From positions 1 through 9,217 of the forward strand of contig JAHEAM010000130.1 of NCBI GenBank assembly GCA_024642765.1: DNA of 9,217 bases, read 5' to 3'. This DNA comes from Planctomycetaceae bacterium. GTDB taxonomy: Bacteria; Planctomycetota; Planctomycetia; Pirellulales; Pirellulaceae. Within the stretch, counting starts at the first letter, position 1. Each line of letters opens with the position of its first letter. A model generated the notes under the pieces. That model was not told the origin of the DNA. It worked only from the letters and a program-made list of their open reading frames with translations, and ran no database searches. Below are positions 6,339 through 9,217 of the stretch, one piece after another. A program made the position numbers and the translations under genes.

Positions 6339-8461
6339 GGGCTTGTATTCTTAACATCGATTTGAACTTGACAGAGCGCTGCAATATCAGGGCGATCGGT
6401 TACCACGATCAATGTCCAAGGCGCGTCGACCTTCGTCAATGCTTGCCACACATTGTCTCGCATTTTGGCACCGAGTTCATCCAGTAAACGATCGACAATG
6501 ACTAGTTTTGGCTGAGTCACGATCGCTCTCGCAAAAATCAAACCAGTCACGTCGATCGGCGATAACGGATGTCCCCCGGTTTGAAGTTTCGTTTGGAGGC
6601 CATCTGTCAATTGTATGATAGAGTCTGATAGTCCCACGACCTCAGTTGCCTCGCGAACGCATTGATAACTGATGCCTGAGCGGCCTAAGTCAATGTTCTC
6701 TCGAATGGTACCGTGGAAAATATCGTTGCCGCCGGCATAGGCGACTAAGCGTCCTTCGCCACTGGCAGCAGCCTCTGCTGAATCGAGGCCAGCGATTTGC
6801 ACGATCCCAGACGATGGTCGGGTCAAACCCGCAAGTGTTTTTGCTAAGTTCGTTCGGCCCGCAACGTCGTCGCCCACTATCGCGACACGACTGCCTGGAA
6901 CGATATTCGTCCTGTGAATCTGTGATTGGTGTGTTGCCGATTGAAAAAGTAGATCACCCCAGCGGACTTCGGCTGGGCCATCCGACAGCCTGCCCAGTTC
7001 CATGCGCCGATCCACCTGCACATCGATCAAGTGGCCGACTTTATCGACGCCTGCCATCAAGTCATAAAACTTTTCCAGTGACTTACCGGCCTTCGCGAAC
7101 GCGCCTACAACGACCGTGATAATCAACTCGCTCGCTACAAGTTGTCCCAGCGTCAGCGATCCTTGAATGACGAGCCAACCGCCGAGAGCCAAAACCGACG
7201 TTGAAGCGACCACCTGGAGAGCGATTGCGAATCCGACCTGACGAATAACGACACGAAACTGGCGTTGCCGGGCCTTAATGTACTGAGCCGTTAACTGGTC
7301 GGCTCGCTGAATAGCTAACCTTTCACCTCCACTTATTTTAAAAATGGATGGCTGTGCGATGACGTCTTGCAACCAGTGGGCAACTCGATACTTGGCGATC
7401 GACTCCTCGATCGAGGTGCGAATTCCGCCACGTCCCAAAACCCAAGTGATTGAGAGCATTGAAATCAACAAGACAATGTCAAATCCCAACAAGAATGGGT
7501 GATAAAATGCTAACAGCGTCATGCCTAGCATGGTCGTCAAGACGATCGAGACGCCATCGAGCAACAGTACGGCAGTTGCCTTTTGAATCGTCATGATGTC
7601 GAAGACTCGGTTCGCAAGTTCACGAGGGTATTCCTCTTGCAACGATGCAAGGTTCGCCCGTGGAAACCGATGCGATAAATCACTGACGATCCGTACGAAC
7701 TGTCGGCGTTGAATTAGCTCGACCACAATAGTTTGCAGGAGCTTCAGCACCCCCGCGATGCCCAAACAAGTCAGGAGCATCGCACCGAGAACGAATAGTG
7801 GTTGCAGTTGAGTCCCCCAGCTAACCACATTGACCAGTGACTCAATTGCCAACGGCGTTGCTAACGCCAAGATGCCAGAAACGAATGCGAACAAGACTAC
7901 CAACCAAACATCGCGCCGCTCTAAATTCAGCAGACCCAAGAACCTGCGCAGTGGCGTAGGATGAGGTGGGTGATGACCATGATGTTGGTGCGTCGTTGCC
8001 GCTGAGATCGACTCACATTCAAATTGTTTTTTGGCGACCAGTATTCGAGGCACGGGATTCTGGTGGAGCAGTCTCGTGAGAACACGACTCTTGATCGTTT
8101 TTGCTTCGACGCGTGCTGCAATCATCGCGGATTCGATCTTTCGGCCTTGAATTTTCTCCAGGATTACAAACGTCCCATCAGCAAGGGCCAACACAACCGG
8201 ATGCCGCTCTTGGACTGTGCCGATTGCTTCAATAGCACTTTCGATCCGAATCTCGCTAAGTATGATGCCGGCCTGAAGCGCGCTACGGATTAACTGGCCC
8301 AGTGGATCCCTGTTTAGTTCCGACTGGTCTGTTGTTTGGGCGTCCGAAGGGTCGATGGGGATATCGAGCTGCAGCCCGATTCGTGTCAATATCTTAAGGA
8401 TTTTCGACTCAGTGAGCTTGCCATCATCCTCGTGATTGTTGGAGTCGACTTGGATCGTCAT
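6335..8461 (-). CDS. Type I secretion-like ABC exporter subunit with degenerate ATPase domain
   Basis: This 708-residue protein has the layout of an ABC exporter of the HlyB/LapB kind. Residues about 55-150 resemble a C39-like domain without a catalytic Cys (HPVVLALADGTFVILEKIQG). A His-rich linker lies at 158-167. Six transmembrane helices follow at about 184-204, 217-240, 296-318, 322-342, 407-432 and 436-455, then a nucleotide-binding domain at about 497-705. The fold landmarks of that domain are present (GTIRENIDLG at 584-593, ARAIVTQPKLVIVD at 644-657) but the catalytic motifs are not. Walker A is GDDVAGRT (530-537, Lys to Arg, one Gly lost). The Q-loop Gln is replaced near 577-578. The signature is LSPID (633-637). 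Walker B has D657 followed by Arg instead of Glu. The switch His is D689. It may be a pseudo-ATPase, perhaps working with another ABC protein. ATG 8461 has no Shine-Dalgarno sequence. It is the first gene of the exporter operon. Confidence 0.87.
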   Translation of the reverse strand: MTIQVDSNNHEDDGKLTESKILKILTRIGLQLDIPIDPSDAQTTDQSELNRDPLGQLIRSALQAGIILSEIRIESAIEAIGTVQERHPVVLALADGTFVILEKIQGRKIESAMIAARVEAKTIKSRVLTRLLHQNPVPRILVAKKQFECESISAATTHQHHGHHPPHPTPLRRFLGLLNLERRDVWLVVLFAFVSGILALATPLAIESLVNVVSWGTQLQPLFVLGAMLLTCLGIAGVLKLLQTIVVELIQRRQFVRIVSDLSHRFPRANLASLQEEYPRELANRVFDIMTIQKATAVLLLDGVSIVLTTMLGMTLLAFYHPFLLGFDIVLLISMLSITWVLGRGGIRTSIEESIAKYRVAHWLQDVIAQPSIFKISGGERLAIQRADQLTAQYIKARQRQFRVVIRQVGFAIALQVVASTSVLALGGWLVIQGSLTLGQLVASELIITVVVGAFAKAGKSLEKFYDLMAGVDKVGHLIDVQVDRRMELGRLSDGPAEVRWGDLLFQSATHQSQIHRTNIVPGSRVAIVGDDVAGRTNLAKTLAGLTRPSSGIVQIAGLDSAEAAASGEGRLVAYAGGNDIFHGTIRENIDLGRSGISYQCVREATEVVGLSDSIIQLTDGLQTKLQTGGHPLSPIDVTGLIFARAIVTQPKLVIVDRLLDELGAKMRDNVWQALTKVDAPWTLIVVTDRPDIAALCQVQIDVKNTSP

Positions 8462-8506
8462 GAATATTTTTCGTGTTGATAAGTTGAGTCATCTAAATCA
8501 ATAGGA

Positions 8507-8526
8507 ACTTCCCCACATAGGGAAGT
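8507..8526. promoter_or_regulatory. Inverted repeat ACTTCCC-N6-GGGAAGT, possible operator or leader hairpin
   Basis: A perfect 7-bp inverted repeat (arms 8507-8513 and 8520-8526, 6-nt spacer) lies about 46 nt upstream of the exporter start. The size and symmetry fit a repressor operator or a small leader hairpin. Its role is inferred from position only. Confidence 0.4.
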
Positions 8527-8542
8527 GGACTGCCTCCATTTT

Positions 8543-8569
8543 TTGCCAACTTGATGCTCCAGATGGCAA
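8543..8569. repeat. Inverted repeat TTGCCA-N15-TGGCAA
   Basis: Arms at 8543-8548 and 8564-8569 are a perfect 6-bp inverted repeat. A second, offset pair, ACTTG (8549-8553) and CAAGT (8567-8571), lies in the same stretch. With the neighbouring ACTT/AAGT symmetric sites this may be part of an operator region upstream of the exporter operon. Each short repeat alone could be chance. Confidence 0.25.
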
Positions 8570-8592
8570 GTCAGCTTTTTTGTATGAGGCAT

Positions 8593-8603
8593 GACTTGAA
8601 GTC
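8593..8603. repeat. 11-bp palindrome GACTTGAAGTC
   Basis: GACTT and AAGTC arms flank a single central G. It shares the ACTT/AAGT half-site with the repeat at 8507-8526, about 80 nt closer to the exporter gene. It is a possible regulator-binding site; no regulator gene is in the window. Confidence 0.25.
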
Positions 8604-8756
8604 GATAGTGTATGCAAGATTCTATAGCTTAAATTTGCTTATAAAAGGGCTGCTTTGCTGTCCTATTCGATTTCATAACTGCCTTGCGAAATTCGCCAGC
8701 GAAACGTTCGTAGCGAGTTCATTCGCCATTTTGATTGTCTAAATGCAACTGAAAGA

Positions 8757-8784
8757 TGACCGCGACAGCTGTCGTCGCAGGTCA
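8757..8784. repeat. Nested inverted repeat, TGACC/GGTCA around CGACAGCTGTCG
   Basis: A perfect 12-bp palindrome CGACAGCTGTCG at 8763-8774 sits inside TGACC (8757-8761) and GGTCA (8780-8784), giving a 28-nt imperfect hairpin. It lies between the end of the 60-residue ORF and the exporter gene on the minus strand. The following minus-strand bases (TCATCTTTCAG) are only mildly T-rich, so it is a poor rho-independent terminator. It could be an attenuating or mRNA-end hairpin, or a protein site. Confidence 0.35.
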
Positions 8785-8847
8785 GCCAAGAATTGCAAAT
8801 AGTCGTAAATTCGAAAACCGTGAGATGTCTCATCCGCCGTGAGCAAT

Positions 8848-9030
8848 TCAGTCGTGTCCTATCCGCTTCAATGCGTTGGCCAATAAGGCGTCGGCGGCAA
8901 GAGAAGCCGAACATGGGAGTCGCATCGTATTTTGATGAATCGTTTGCGCGTTTTTTCCCATGTTTCGTATAGTTTCGACACTCGACGGGTCGATGCTGGT
9001 ATTTGAGAATGTCAATGACTTTTCTGCCAA
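8848..9030 (-). CDS. Hypothetical 60-residue protein, downstream of a coupled small ORF
   Basis: I do not recognise this protein. It begins with TTG 9030, preceded by AGGAG with 8 nt spacing, a better ribosome site than any large gene here has. It runs MAEKSLTFSNTSIDPSS, then a probable amphipathic helix (VETIRNMGKNAQTIHQNTMR), one Cys at about 40, and a second helical stretch (ASLAADALLANALKRI) before the stop. There is no signal peptide, transmembrane helix or double-glycine leader. The first 19 nt overlap the end of the preceding small ORF in another frame, which suggests translational coupling. It lies about 390 nt upstream of the exporter on the same strand. It could be a cargo peptide, an accessory protein or a chance ORF; existence is uncertain. 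Confidence 0.4.
   Translation of the reverse strand: MAEKSLTFSNTSIDPSSVETIRNMGKNAQTIHQNTMRLPCSASLAADALLANALKRIGHD
8910..8964. repeat. 9-bp inverted repeat AACATGGGA / TCCCATGTT
   Basis: Perfect 9-bp arms at 8910-8918 and 8956-8964 are separated by 37 nt, all inside the 60-residue ORF. It could fold the mRNA or be chance. If the ORF is not real, it would be an intergenic structure. Confidence 0.3.
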
Positions 9031-9188
9031 AATAAAGGCTCCTGTGATGATTGCGTTGGTTGGTTGTCTAAGTCCTCACTTTGGGTAGGACCAATCAGAT
9101 GACGAGCGCGTTTTTGTTGCCGCTTGCCGATTGCTCGCGCGACAGCGCGGCCAGCTCGCTCGGCGACTCGCGAGATGCATTTTGCCAT
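9012..9188 (-). CDS. Hypothetical 58-residue cationic protein
   Basis: This small protein is unrecognised. ATG 9188 is preferred because AAGGA lies 7 nt upstream; the frame is also open further upstream to the window edge (a GTG occurs at 9212), so a longer protein starting outside cannot be excluded. Residues 2-30 are strongly basic and rich in Ala and Arg (RVAERAGRAVARAIGKRQQK), and would form an amphipathic cationic helix like that of nucleic-acid-binding or membrane-active peptides. Residues 34-58 are polar and Gln/Ser-rich, ending LFWQKSH. There is no signal peptide and a single Cys at 4. It overlaps the next small ORF by 19 nt and carries that ORF's ribosome site inside its 3' end. Same-strand placement ahead of the exporter operon makes a functional link possible but unproven. 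Confidence 0.4.
   Translation of the reverse strand: MAKCISRVAERAGRAVARAIGKRQQKRARHLIGPTQSEDLDNQPTQSSQEPLFWQKSH
9039..9043 (-). promoter_or_regulatory. Ribosome binding site of the 60-residue ORF
   Basis: The minus strand reads AGGAG 8 nt before TTG 9030, inside the coding 3' end of the preceding small ORF. It decides the non-ATG start. Confidence 0.45.
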
Positions 9189-9195
9189 GTCTGCA

Positions 9196-9200
9196 TCCTT
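9196..9200 (-). promoter_or_regulatory. Ribosome binding site of the 58-residue ORF
   Basis: The minus strand reads AAGGA with 7 nt to ATG 9188. It supports this ATG over the upstream in-frame GTG at 9212. Confidence 0.4.
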
Positions 9201-9217
9201 GTCGGAAATCACTACCG

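Larger units (their letters stand above)
8462..8847. other. Non-coding stretch upstream of exporter operon, rich in inverted repeats
   Basis: These 386 nt contain no ORF I can support. They would hold the leader and probably the promoter of the minus-strand exporter operon. I looked for -35/-10 pairs on the minus strand; a TTGGCA is present (complement of about 8544-8549), but no convincing -10 follows at 16-18 nt, so no promoter is called. The stretch contains several short inverted repeats and recurring ACTT/AAGT half-sites, listed separately. A short direct repeat ATTCGCCA occurs at 8691-8698 and 8721-8728. Confidence 0.6.

Noticed and set aside
7322..7333. SGGE in the ABC protein (residues 377-380) as a surviving signature motif
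   Set aside because: It lies in the transmembrane domain between helices 4 and 5, far before the nucleotide-binding domain, so it cannot be the LSGGQ signature.
8673..8729. 18-residue minus-strand ORF (MANELATNVSLANFARQL)
   Set aside because: It is too short, and no Shine-Dalgarno sequence precedes the ATG. There is nothing beyond a tidy composition to support it.
8551..8742. 63-residue plus-strand ORF in the region upstream of the exporter
   Set aside because: There is no ribosome site, no recognisable domain and an odd Cys/Phe-rich composition. It lies across the inverted-repeat region and looks like chance.
8663..8914. 83-residue minus-strand ORF
   Set aside because: It overlaps the better supported 60-residue ORF in another frame. 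It has an Arg/Cys-rich random composition and no ribosome site of note.
9012..9030. Programmed frameshift joining the two small ORFs into one protein
   Set aside because: The overlap contains only a short A-run and no proper X-XXY-YYZ slippery heptamer in the needed phase. An independent ribosome site for the second ORF explains the layout better.

Overview
The window looks like chromosomal DNA of a planctomycete, probably the Rhodopirellula/Pirellulaceae group. This is inferred from three things. The base composition is mid-GC. Most starts lack a clear Shine-Dalgarno sequence. A small membrane protein begins with the N-terminal 'NPYESP' motif that I recall from many short planctomycete membrane proteins. 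No rRNA, tRNA, CRISPR array, insertion sequence or transposase is visible.

Left part, plus strand (1-3154). The window opens inside the 3' part of an APC-type amino-acid permease gene with a soluble cytoplasmic tail. It is followed by an 85-residue two-helix membrane protein of unknown function (NPYESP). Next is a complete 583-residue Na+/phosphate cotransporter of the NptA/YjbB type, with duplicated QSSS and GANIGT motifs and a C-terminal PhoU-like helical domain.

Centre, minus strand (8461 down to 3181). A three-gene operon for a type I secretion-like tripartite exporter converges on the phosphate transporter. The order of transcription is ABC-exporter protein, HlyD-type periplasmic adaptor, TolC-type outer-membrane channel. 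The first two genes overlap by 4 nt (ATGA), and the adaptor and TolC frames overlap by about 100 nt. Together they would form an inner-membrane/periplasm/outer-membrane conduit. The ABC subunit has six transmembrane helices, but every catalytic motif of its nucleotide-binding domain is degraded: Walker A Lys to Arg, Q-loop Gln lost, LSGGQ to LSPID, Walker B Glu to Arg, switch His to Asp. The frame is intact, so this looks like a maintained pseudo-ATPase rather than a decaying gene. It also carries a putative peptidase-dead C39-like N-terminal domain and a His-rich linker.

Right part (8462-9217). A stretch of about 390 nt with several inverted repeats lies upstream of the exporter. Beyond it, on the same minus strand, are two small overlapping ORFs (58 and 60 residues), each with a good Shine-Dalgarno sequence. 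The first encodes a strongly cationic, alanine/arginine-rich helix. They may be exporter cargo or accessory peptides, but this is only a hypothesis from position and composition.
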